DNA of 64,000 nt from Azophilus sp965220835. Lineage in GTDB: Bacteria > Pseudomonadota > Gammaproteobacteria > Pseudomonadales > Azotimanducaceae. The DNA lies in NCBI GenBank assembly GCA_965220835.1, contig OZ244842.1, forward strand, positions 3,534,001 to 3,598,000. Direction: 5' to 3'. Positions 7,270 through 14,878 of the stretch are shown in pieces (position 1 is the first letter of the stretch; each line of letters begins with the position of its first letter). The translations under genes and the position numbers were made by a program. Below the pieces are notes generated by a model, which worked only from the letters and a program-made list of their open reading frames with translations, searched no databases and was not told the DNA's origin.

Positions 7270-10059
7270 TCAGGCCTGTCGAGCTTTGGCAGTGCGGCGG
7301 CCCGTGCCCTTAGCACGCGTGCTCTTAGCACGCGTGCTGTTGGCAGGCTTGCTCTTGGCCGGCGTGCCTTTGGCACGGCCGCTTCCAGCTGGCCTGCTGC
7401 CAGCAGGCTTGCGCTTGGCCGCTTTGGCTCGCGCCTTGCGCGGCGCCGCCTTGCGCTCCACCCACTTCCCGTCCTGATAGAACGCCTGCCAGCCCGTGGC
7501 CTTGCCGTCGATCTCGGACTGCACGTATTGCTGCGCCGTTTTGCGGCTGTAACGAATCACTGCCGGCACCCCATCGGGATCTTGAGCCGGTGCCGAGAGC
7601 AAGTACTTGAACTTAGGGTCCAGCTCATTGGCGTGGGGCAGCAGTTCGGAGACTTTAGGCGCCCGCGTTTCCCGGTTCTTGGGGAACTGGCTGGCTGCCA
7701 GAAAGATGCCCGCTGCACCGTCGCGCAGCAGATAGTGGTCGTCCACCTTTTCGCAGCGCAGTTCCGGCATGGGCACCGGGTCGGCCTTGGGTGGCGCAGG
7801 CTGGCCGTTGCGCAGCAGCTTGCGGGTGTTGGCGCAGGCGGTGCAGCCGAAGTACTTGCCGAAGCGGCCCGTCTTCAATTGCATCTCGGCGCCGCAGCGG
7901 TCGCACTCCAGCACTGGCCCGTCGTAGCCCTTGAGGCGGAACTGCCCCTCCTCCACCTCAAAGCCAGCGCAGTCCGGGTTGTTGCCGCAGACGTGCAGCT
8001 TGCGTGTCTCATCCACTAGGTAGCAGGTCATCGGCGTGTCGCAGAGTGGGCATTTGCGGCGGCTGCGCAGCAGCTTCGACTCGCCTTCATCATCGACGTC
8101 CACGTCCACCGCTTCCTCGCCGGGCGTCAGGTTCATCGTGTTCTGGCAGCGCTCCTTGGGCGGCAGTGCGTACCCCGAACAACCCAGAAAAACGCCCGTG
8201 CCCGCAGTGCGCAGCTGCATGGGTCGGCCGCACTTCGCGCAGGCAATGCCGGTTTCCGTTGGGGAATTGGGGCGCATGCCGCCATCGCTGCGGGCGACTC
8301 GTAGCTTGGTGCTGAAGTCCCCGTAGAACGTATCGAGCACGCCGCGCCAATTGGCCTCGCCCTCAGCAATTTGGTCGAGCTCCCGCTCCAAGGCAGCGGT
8401 GAAGCCGTAGTCCATGAGATTGCTGAACTGCTCCACAAGCCGGTCGGTGACCAACTCGCCGATCTTCTCGGCGTGAAAGCGGCGATTGACGATGCTGACG
8501 TAGCCACGCTCCTGGATGGTGGAAATGATGGCGGCGTAGGTGGAAGGCCGGCCGATGCCACGTTTTTCCAACTCCCGGACGAGGCTGGCCTCGCCATATC
8601 GCGGCGGCGGCTTGGTGAAGTGCTGCACGGCATCGGCATCCACCAAGGCCAGGGCCTCGCCGACGGCCAGATCTGGCAAGGGCTTGGCGTCGTCGCCTCT
8701 CGTCATCGGGGGCAACGCCCGGGTGTGGCCGTCGAATCGCTGGATGCGGCCGCGTATGCGCAACTCAAACTCGCCGCCGGTGGCCAGCACCGTGGTGGCG
8801 AGGTATTCCGCATCCGGCATCTGGCAGGCGATGAACTGTTGGCGGATCAGGTTGTAGAGCCGCGCCGCATCCTCGGCCACACCGGACAGCCCCTCGGCGG
8901 GGGTTGCAACGTTGGTTGGGCGAATGGCTTCGTGGGCTTCCTGAGCGCCCTTCTTGCTGGCGTAGGAACGGGGCTTTTCGGGCACGTAACGCGGGCCGAA
9001 CTCAGCCTTGATGTGGTCTCGGCAGGCGGCCACCGCATCGCCGCTGAGATTGGTCGAATCCGTGCGCATGTAGGTGATGTGCCCGGCCTCGTAAAGACGC
9101 TGGGCCAAGGTCATCGTGCGCTTGACGCCGTAGCCCAATCGACCGCTGGCGGCCTGCTGCAGGGTGGAGGTGATGAGCGGTGGATTGGGGCGGGTCTTGG
9201 TGGGCCGGTCGGTGCGGTCGCTGACCGCAAAGCGGCGCTGCCGAAGCCGGCCAAGCGCGTCCTCCGCGGTCGCTTGGTTGCCGGGACGGAAGGCCTTGTC
9301 GTTTTCCTTGACCACTTGGAAGCGTAGCGGCTCGGCGTCGTCCTGGCGTTTTAGATCGGCGAACAGTTCCCAATACTCTTCGGGCTTGAACGCCCTGATC
9401 TCCCGCTCGCGCTCCACCACCAGCCGCACCGCAACCGACTGCACGCGCCCAGCCGAGAGGCCCCGCGCCACCTTGGCCCAGAGCAGCGGGGAGAGTTCGA
9501 AGCCCACCACCCGGTCGAGGAAGCGCCGCGCCTGCTGCGCATTGACCTGGTCCATGTCCAATTCGCCGGGCGAGCGAAAGGCGTCTTGAATGGCCTTGCG
9601 GGTGATCTCATTGAAAACCACGCGCCGATAGCGGTCAGCAGGCCCGCCGATGGTTTCGCGCAAGTGCCAAGCAATCGCCTCCCCTTCCCGGTCCAGATCG
9701 GTGGCGAGGTAAACCGCATCGGCCTTTGCCGCCGAGCGGCACAGCTCATCGACCACCTTCTCCTTGCCGGGCAGCACTTCGTAGTCCGCCTGCCATTGAT
9801 TGTCCGGATCCACGCCCATGCGCCGCACCAGCTGCGCCCGTGCCCGGCGCTCCCGCTCCGCCGCCCGCTCGCTGGCCGAAAGCTTGGGGCTCTTGGATGC
9901 CTTGCCGCGTTGGCTGGCGCTGCCGGCCTTGGCGCCTTTGCCGGTGGGCAAGTCCCGGATGTGGCCAACACTGGACTTGACGACATAGTCCTTGCCGAGA
10001 TAACGGTTGATGGTGCGCGCCTTTGCGGGCGATTCGACGATGACAAGCGATTGGGCCAA
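7270..10059 (-). CDS. topA: DNA topoisomerase I (type IA)
   Basis: Full-length 929-residue enzyme that relaxes negative supercoils through a 5'-phosphotyrosine intermediate. The Toprim domain carries Glu9 (VESPAKA) and DLDREGE (121-127). The active-site Tyr is Tyr330 in GHITYMRTDST. Three C-terminal four-cysteine zinc-ribbon modules begin around CAKCGRPM, CPLCDTPM and CDRCGAEM. An insertion rich in Lys/Arg/Ser lies at about 42-75 of the Toprim domain. The tail is made of five-residue units such as AKGTP, AKSKP, ANSTR, AKSTR, encoded by palindromic 15-bp DNA repeats. The gene is preceded by a hairpin array and followed by the DyP gene. Confidence 0.97.
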   Translation of the reverse strand: MAQSLVIVESPAKARTINRYLGKDYVVKSSVGHIRDLPTGKGAKAGSASQRGKASKSPKLSASERAAERERRARAQLVRRMGVDPDNQWQADYEVLPGKEKVVDELCRSAAKADAVYLATDLDREGEAIAWHLRETIGGPADRYRRVVFNEITRKAIQDAFRSPGELDMDQVNAQQARRFLDRVVGFELSPLLWAKVARGLSAGRVQSVAVRLVVEREREIRAFKPEEYWELFADLKRQDDAEPLRFQVVKENDKAFRPGNQATAEDALGRLRQRRFAVSDRTDRPTKTRPNPPLITSTLQQAASGRLGYGVKRTMTLAQRLYEAGHITYMRTDSTNLSGDAVAACRDHIKAEFGPRYVPEKPRSYASKKGAQEAHEAIRPTNVATPAEGLSGVAEDAARLYNLIRQQFIACQMPDAEYLATTVLATGGEFELRIRGRIQRFDGHTRALPPMTRGDDAKPLPDLAVGEALALVDADAVQHFTKPPPRYGEASLVRELEKRGIGRPSTYAAIISTIQERGYVSIVNRRFHAEKIGELVTDRLVEQFSNLMDYGFTAALERELDQIAEGEANWRGVLDTFYGDFSTKLRVARSDGGMRPNSPTETGIACAKCGRPMQLRTAGTGVFLGCSGYALPPKERCQNTMNLTPGEEAVDVDVDDEGESKLLRSRRKCPLCDTPMTCYLVDETRKLHVCGNNPDCAGFEVEEGQFRLKGYDGPVLECDRCGAEMQLKTGRFGKYFGCTACANTRKLLRNGQPAPPKADPVPMPELRCEKVDDHYLLRDGAAGIFLAASQFPKNRETRAPKVSELLPHANELDPKFKYLLSAPAQDPDGVPAVIRYSRKTAQQYVQSEIDGKATGWQAFYQDGKWVERKAAPRKARAKAAKRKPAGSRPAGSGRAKGTPAKSKPANSTRAKSTRAKGTGRRTAKARQA
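7312..7338. repeat. Palindromic 15-bp repeats inside the topA 3' coding end
   Basis: The 12-bp perfect palindrome AGCACGCGTGCT occurs at 7312-7323 and again at 7327-7338, a 15-bp period, and decays further upstream into related units (GGCAGGCTTGCT, GGCCGGCGTGCC). On the coding strand the units give the Ala-Lys-Ser/Gly-Thr repeats of the TopA tail. It looks like an intergenic-style hairpin repeat that has become, or remains, part of a reading frame. Confidence 0.75.
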
Positions 10060-10147
10060 GACTGTTTCCGGTTGGTGAGAATCTGTGCGAAAGGCGCGGA
10101 CAGGGACGGGCGCCGTTATACGGCTAGGGGAAAAGCACTGTCAAGGC

Positions 10148-10451
10148 GTGCGCCTTCGGCGCACGTGCGAGTTGCTCCGCAACTCGGTGTCGCGCGACCT
10201 GGCGGTCGCGTTGGAGTTTCGCTGGCGCGAAACTCTGCGTGCGGTCGACAGGACAGGTTCCGATGGGGTTGCGAACCAGTGCGGGCTTGCGGCTTCGGCG
10301 CACGTGCGAGTTGCTTCGCAACTCGGTGTCGCGCGACCTAGCGGTCGCGTTGGAGTTTCGCTGGTGCGAAAGCGAACCTTCGGTTCGTTGGAGTTTCGCT
10401 GGCGCGAAACTCTGCGTGCGGGCAACAGGACAGGTTCCGATGGGGTTGCGA
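10148..10451. repeat. Hairpin array: two tandem copies of a multi-hairpin module
   Basis: Copy A (about 10153-10274) and copy B (about 10293-10451) share the same series of perfect hairpins. In copy A these are GTGCGCC-TTC-GGCGCAC (10148-10164), GAGTTGC-TCC-GCAACTC (10169-10185), CGCGACC-TGGC-GGTCGCG (10193-10210) and a 9-bp GAGTTTCGC stem with TGGC loop (10214-10235). Both copies end in GACAGGTTCCGATGGGGTT. Copy B has about 37 extra nt carrying GAACC-TTC-GGTTC and a further TTTCGC hairpin. The array fills the divergent spacer between topA and the sodium:alanine symporter gene. Short frames run through it on both strands but none looks like a gene. Confidence 0.9.
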
Positions 10452-10551
10452 TCCAACTACGCGCTCGTTGGGCGGGGTGCGGTGCCGTTTCTCGTCGGGT
10501 ACCTTGTGGTCAGCGACCGTTGCTTTAAGCTCGCTTTCACTGAACCGGAGT

Positions 10552-12087
10552 ATGCCTTTGGGCGTTAGAAAATGGTTGGCTTGCGGCTCGGCGGCCGTCG
10601 CGTCGGTAGCGGCGGGGCTCTGGAGTGCGCGCTGTTCGGCGTCCGGCATCGACGAAGCGGTTGATGCGGCATTCCAACCGGTCGCCAAGGCGATGTCGGA
10701 GTTCGTGTTCTTCGCGGTGCCCTTGGGTGGTGCCCAATTGCAGTTGATCGTGCTGTGGTTGATCGCTGGCGCCGTTTTCTTCACCTTCTACTTCCGCTTC
10801 ATCAACATTCGCGGCTTTGCCCATGCCCTTCGCATCGTGACCGGCGCCGTGGACGGCGATGCCAAGGGCGCTGGGGAGGTATCCCACTTTCAGGCCCTCA
10901 CGACTGCGGTTTCCGGCACGGTCGGGGTCGGCAACATCGTGCATGTGGCGGTGGCAATCTCCATCGGCGGGCCGGGTGCCACCTTCTGGCTGATTGTCGC
11001 TGGCTTTCTGGGGATGGCTTCGAAATTCGTCGAATGCACCTTGGGCGTCAAGTACCGCCAGCGGAACGCCGACGGGTCGGTGTCCGGCGGACCCATGTTC
11101 TACTTGGACAAAGGGCTTAAGGACCGCGGCCTGCCACGGCTTGGCAAGGCCATGGCGTGGTACTACGCGGTTTGCATCATCATCGGCTGCCTCGGCGCTG
11201 GCTGCATGTTCCAAGCCAACCAAGCCTACGTTCAGTTCGTCAATGTAACGGGCGGCGAGCATAGCGCCTTTGCTGACCGGGGCTGGTTGTTTGGGCTTGC
11301 GCTTGCGTTGCTGGTGGCGCTGGTCATTGTCGGCGGCATCCGTAGCATCGCCCGGGTCACAGTGCGCTTGGTGCCCTTCATGGCGCTGCTGTACCTCGGC
11401 ACCGCGCTCATCGTGATCGGCGCCAACTATGCCGACATTCCGGGTGCACTTGGCGCCATCGTGACCCAAGCTTTCACGCCGGCTGGCGCCACGGGCGGGT
11501 TTATCGCGGTGCTGATCCTGGGCTTTCGCCGCGCCGCCTTTTCCAACGAGGCGGGCATCGGCTCCTCATCCATTGCCCATGCGGCGGTCAAGACCGGGGA
11601 ACCCCTGACCCAAGGCTTCGTGGCAATGCTCGAACCCTTCATCGATACCGTGGTCATCTGCACCGTGACCGCCCTGCTGATCACGGTCACCGTCTATGAC
11701 CCGGCGCTGCTGACCGACGGGGCCATAAGCGGCGTGGAGTTGACCTCATCGGCCTTTGCCAGCGTCATTCCGTGGTTTCCCTACGTGCTGGCGGTGGTGA
11801 TCATGCTGTTTGCCTATTCGACCATGATTTCCTGGTCCTACTACGGCTTGGAAGGCTGCATCTATCTGTTCGGCAACCGGCGCAGCGCCAAAGTGGCCTT
11901 CAACACCGTCTTTTGCGTCTTCGTGGTCGTAGGCTGCACCACGCAACTCGATGCGGTGCTGGACTTTTCCGATGCGATGATCTTCGCCATGGCGCTGGCC
12001 AACGTGCTGGGCCTCTACCTGCTCGCGCCCTTGGTCAAGCGGGACTTGGATGCCTACTGGCGGCGGGTCAAGGACTCGCCTCTCTGA
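10552..12087 (+). CDS. Sodium:alanine symporter family (AGCS) amino-acid carrier
   Basis: About 511 residues, an inner-membrane Na+-coupled importer of alanine or glycine. Characteristic segments are FTFYFRFINIRGF after the first helix, the HFQALTTAVSGTVGVGNIVHVA motif of the substrate/Na+ site, and FRRAAFSNEAGIGSSSIAHAA in the later half. The chosen ATG gives an N-terminal signal-like stretch (WLACGSAAVASVAAGLW) before ASGIDEAVDAAF, which many proteobacterial AGCS members have. An upstream in-frame extension into the hairpin array is rejected. Its 3' end overlaps the convergent amidohydrolase gene by 20 nt. Confidence 0.93.
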   Translation: MPLGVRKWLACGSAAVASVAAGLWSARCSASGIDEAVDAAFQPVAKAMSEFVFFAVPLGGAQLQLIVLWLIAGAVFFTFYFRFINIRGFAHALRIVTGAVDGDAKGAGEVSHFQALTTAVSGTVGVGNIVHVAVAISIGGPGATFWLIVAGFLGMASKFVECTLGVKYRQRNADGSVSGGPMFYLDKGLKDRGLPRLGKAMAWYYAVCIIIGCLGAGCMFQANQAYVQFVNVTGGEHSAFADRGWLFGLALALLVALVIVGGIRSIARVTVRLVPFMALLYLGTALIVIGANYADIPGALGAIVTQAFTPAGATGGFIAVLILGFRRAAFSNEAGIGSSSIAHAAVKTGEPLTQGFVAMLEPFIDTVVICTVTALLITVTVYDPALLTDGAISGVELTSSAFASVIPWFPYVLAVVIMLFAYSTMISWSYYGLEGCIYLFGNRRSAKVAFNTVFCVFVVVGCTTQLDAVLDFSDAMIFAMALANVLGLYLLAPLVKRDLDAYWRRVKDSPL

Positions 12088-13807
12088 CTATCGGATGGGG
12101 CTTGCCCTCGAACACCGTTCCCCAGACCGGAATGTCCTTGACTTGCATGGGCGCAACCTCAAGCGGGCCGGCTTCCAGCACGGTGAAGTCCGCCCGCTTG
12201 CCTGCCACGATGCTGCCGATTTCCTGCTCCATGCGCAACGCAAAGGCGGCGTCGATGGTGACCGCGCGCATTGCCTGCTCAATGGTGATCCGCTCAGACG
12301 GCGCCATCAAGGAGCCTTCGGAAGTGACCCGGTTGACGGCCACCCAAGCCAAGGTGAGCGGTGCCGCCGGCGCCATGGTGAAGTCCGAATGCAGGGAAGT
12401 GGGAATGCCGTTGCGCACCATGGCGCCGATGCGCGACATCTGCGAGGCGCGGTCGTAGCCAAGCCCATGGGCGGCGTATAGGTCGCCCAGTGCCCAGATG
12501 TAGAAGGGCTGCGCGGAGATGACCGCACCCAGCCGGCCCGCTCTACGGAGTTGGTCATTGGTGGCATAGCCGACGTGATGCAGGGTCGTGCGGTGGTCTG
12601 GCCGAGGGCTGGCGGCCAGTGCCCGTTCCAGGATGCCCAGCACCACATCCATCCCCTCGTCGCCGTTGACGTGAACGTGAAGTTGGTAGCCCCTATTCCA
12701 GAACAGCCGGGCCAGCGCTTCCAGTTCCGCGGGCGGGGTCAGCCACTTGCCTTGGTGGCCGTCGATGTAGCCGGGGGGATTCATGCGCATGTATTGGGCG
12801 AAGAAACCCCCGTCGGCCAGCAGTTTCATGTGTCTGCCGATGCGCACCTTCGGTGATGCCGCCGCCGGGAAGTCCTCGAACGCCTGCAGCCAAGCGTCGC
12901 GTTCGGATGCGTCCGGCAGGCTTGAGGCTGCGGGCACCAGCACGATGCGCACCGGCGAGGAATCGGCGTCGAATGTCTCCCGCAGCAGGGCCGCCTCCCT
13001 GTCGAGCCCGAAGTACAGGCCAACGCCCATGTCGGCGATGGTGGTGACGCCACCCTGGTGGACGATCGAGCGCACCGCTTCGAGCCCGGCTTGGCGGCGC
13101 TCCGGAGTCAGCAGGAAGGGAACCAAGCGGCCGAGGGCGGCGGACAGCCCGCGCTCGGAGAACAGCCCCTGCTCGAAGTCCACATCGACCGGCTCCGCAT
13201 CCACAGCCGGATCGAATCCGAGCCATTGCAGCGCAGCGGAGTTGACCACAACCTCGTGGAACGACCGTTGCCAGAGAATCACCGGGCGCTGCGGTGCGAT
13301 CCGGTCGAGATCGGCACGACGCACCACCCCGTGCCACAGCTCGTGATAGCCCCAAGTGATGAAGGGCTCATCGTCGGCACCTGCTTCCGCCGCCCCGGCC
13401 GCGACTTGATCGAGATAGGCGCTGCGCCCCCGGGTTGCTTCCACTTCCCGGCCCGGCAAAGACCAACGCTGCGGGGTGATCCAGCGGGTGTTGAGCAGCA
13501 TGGTCGCCATCAGGGGGTGCAGATGATTGTCGATCAGGCCAGGCAGCAGCACCTTGTCCGCGAATCGGTCGTCGATGACGTGATCGTGCGCATCGCGCCA
13601 GGCAGCCATCGAGTCAAGGTCACCAACCGCCACGATGCGTCCGTCGGCCACCGCAACCGCTTTGGCCCGGGGCAGCGACTCGTCCATGGTGATGATGGAG
13701 CGGGCGGTGTAGATGCGCAATGGCTCGGCCACGGCCGCGGCCAGGGCCACGGCCGCTTGGGACGCGAATGAAGAGGCTGCGATCAACAGGACGGTCAGCC
13801 ACCGCAT
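12068..13807 (-). CDS. Exported metal-dependent amidohydrolase (YtcJ-like, amidohydrolase 3)
   Basis: A 579-residue protein with a clear signal peptide (LTVLLIAASSFASQAAVALAAA). The N-terminal composite domain carries DGRIVAVGD. The metal-binding motif DNHLHP follows IDNHLHPLMATML, later His/Asp ligands are in HVHVNGDEGMD and the final barrel Asp is in HSDFTMAP. The C-terminus has the usual GSIVAGKRADFTVLEAGP. Family members hydrolyse C-N bonds of amides or ureas; the substrate is not predictable. AAAGGAA lies 3-10 nt before the ATG as ribosome site. It is convergent with the AGCS symporter, so a peptide or amide liberating amino acids in the periphery is plausible but speculative. Confidence 0.9.
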   Translation of the reverse strand: MRWLTVLLIAASSFASQAAVALAAAVAEPLRIYTARSIITMDESLPRAKAVAVADGRIVAVGDLDSMAAWRDAHDHVIDDRFADKVLLPGLIDNHLHPLMATMLLNTRWITPQRWSLPGREVEATRGRSAYLDQVAAGAAEAGADDEPFITWGYHELWHGVVRRADLDRIAPQRPVILWQRSFHEVVVNSAALQWLGFDPAVDAEPVDVDFEQGLFSERGLSAALGRLVPFLLTPERRQAGLEAVRSIVHQGGVTTIADMGVGLYFGLDREAALLRETFDADSSPVRIVLVPAASSLPDASERDAWLQAFEDFPAAASPKVRIGRHMKLLADGGFFAQYMRMNPPGYIDGHQGKWLTPPAELEALARLFWNRGYQLHVHVNGDEGMDVVLGILERALAASPRPDHRTTLHHVGYATNDQLRRAGRLGAVISAQPFYIWALGDLYAAHGLGYDRASQMSRIGAMVRNGIPTSLHSDFTMAPAAPLTLAWVAVNRVTSEGSLMAPSERITIEQAMRAVTIDAAFALRMEQEIGSIVAGKRADFTVLEAGPLEVAPMQVKDIPVWGTVFEGKPHPIVREASP

Positions 13808-14127
13808 GAGGGTTCCTTTGGCGAACGAGCCGTGGGTTGTGGCAATGATAGCTTAGTGCTGCGCACGGCACAGATTTTGGAAGTTGCCTGCTTGGTGTGC
13901 TGTTCCGCAAACAAGTGGGTTATGGTCGCTAGGCCGTTTGGGCTCCTGTGCAAGGGCCTATCCGTGACCGGAAAGGCCTTTCCCTTAGCCGAAAGAGCGC
14001 TGCCGCCGCGTGGCTGGCCCCTCGCCCCCCCCCCCCCCCCGGGCTGAGGGCTCCGCGGAGCATCTCGGGTCGCCGTGCCCGTAGCAGAGCATCCGGGGGT
14101 AAGGGGAGGCAGGCGCGCCACGAACAA
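13808..14127. other. Spacer with 16-nt poly-C tract and a degenerate copy of the 45-bp repeat
   Basis: This 320-nt region separates two minus-strand genes and has no convincing gene. At 14025-14040 there are 16 consecutive C residues, followed by GGGCTGAGGGCTC, which matches the core of the 45-bp arrays at 3.7-4.4 kb. The preceding CCCCTCGC also matches the repeat. The C run therefore seems to have expanded inside a repeat copy. Short frames across it are treated as chance. Confidence 0.75.
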
Positions 14128-14685
14128 TCACACTTGTTTGCCGGACAGCACGCTCGCGTCTGCTTCGGCGGCCAAGGTTGCCACTTCACTGCCGATGGAC
14201 GCCAACGACTCCTTGAGCTTGGCGACCGCAGCGGTGTCCGCCATCGGCCGCTCAAGCCAAAAGCAGCCTAGGTCGCGCCCGCCGCAATCCACCGCCACCA
14301 CGTCATCCGGCAGGGTCTCGATCAGCGGTTGAAGCGGGTCGGCCCATCCCGGCGGCAACGCCATGCCCTCATCCGCAATCCAGCCCCGGGTGGAGCGCAA
14401 CAGCCGCCAAGGGGGCGCTTCATCACGCATCTGATCCAAGGCCAGGGCATATCGCGCGGTGGCGTGCATGGGCTCGCGCAGCCGCCCGCCAGCCGTCACC
14501 CGATCCTCGGGCGCAGCATCGGGGTTGCGCACCGGCTTCAGCGACACGGTCAGCCCCAGCTGCCGCGCCTGCGCCCTGAGTGCTGCGAGACGACGGTCCT
14601 TCTTGGTGGGCAGCACGTAGAGAATTGGCCCAAAGGCGACAATCAAGACGCCGACAATGATGACGCCAATCCAAATCCCATCCAT
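14128..14685 (-). CDS. Small single-pass membrane protein of unknown function
   Basis: From the ATG at 14685 (MDGIWIG) the product has 185 residues: one N-terminal membrane helix (WIGVIIVGVLIVAFGPILYVL), a basic stretch (PTKKDRRLAALRAQARQLG), then a soluble domain predicted in the cytosol. The start is supported by AGGGGAGG 3-5 nt upstream. The domain resembles uncharacterised proteins I associate with Gammaproteobacteria, but I do not recognise a named family. The gene is divergent from slt. Confidence 0.75.
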   Translation of the reverse strand: MDGIWIGVIIVGVLIVAFGPILYVLPTKKDRRLAALRAQARQLGLTVSLKPVRNPDAAPEDRVTAGGRLREPMHATARYALALDQMRDEAPPWRLLRSTRGWIADEGMALPPGWADPLQPLIETLPDDVVAVDCGGRDLGCFWLERPMADTAAVAKLKESLASIGSEVATLAAEADASVLSGKQV

Positions 14686-14878
14686 GGGCCTCCCCTTTTC
14701 TCTGATTGCGTTCTCTGATTGCGGCACTGCTGCCTCCGAAGCATCCTAGGCGGGCGCAACCCACCTTGAGACTGCGCCGCTCTTGCAGTTAGTCTATTCC
14801 ATTGCCGTTTGGTTGCGATTGGATTGGGAGAATGAAGCGGTACGACATCGGCAGCCAACGGCGGCGCGGCCAATCACC

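Noticed and set aside
10085..10568. Short proteins encoded on both strands of the 10.1-10.5 kb array
   Set aside because: They follow the hairpin repeats only; the duplicated module is not frame-preserving.
13795..14127. Frames crossing the poly-C spacer
   Set aside because: The poly-C run would give homopolymer Pro or Gly; there is no start context or conserved pattern.
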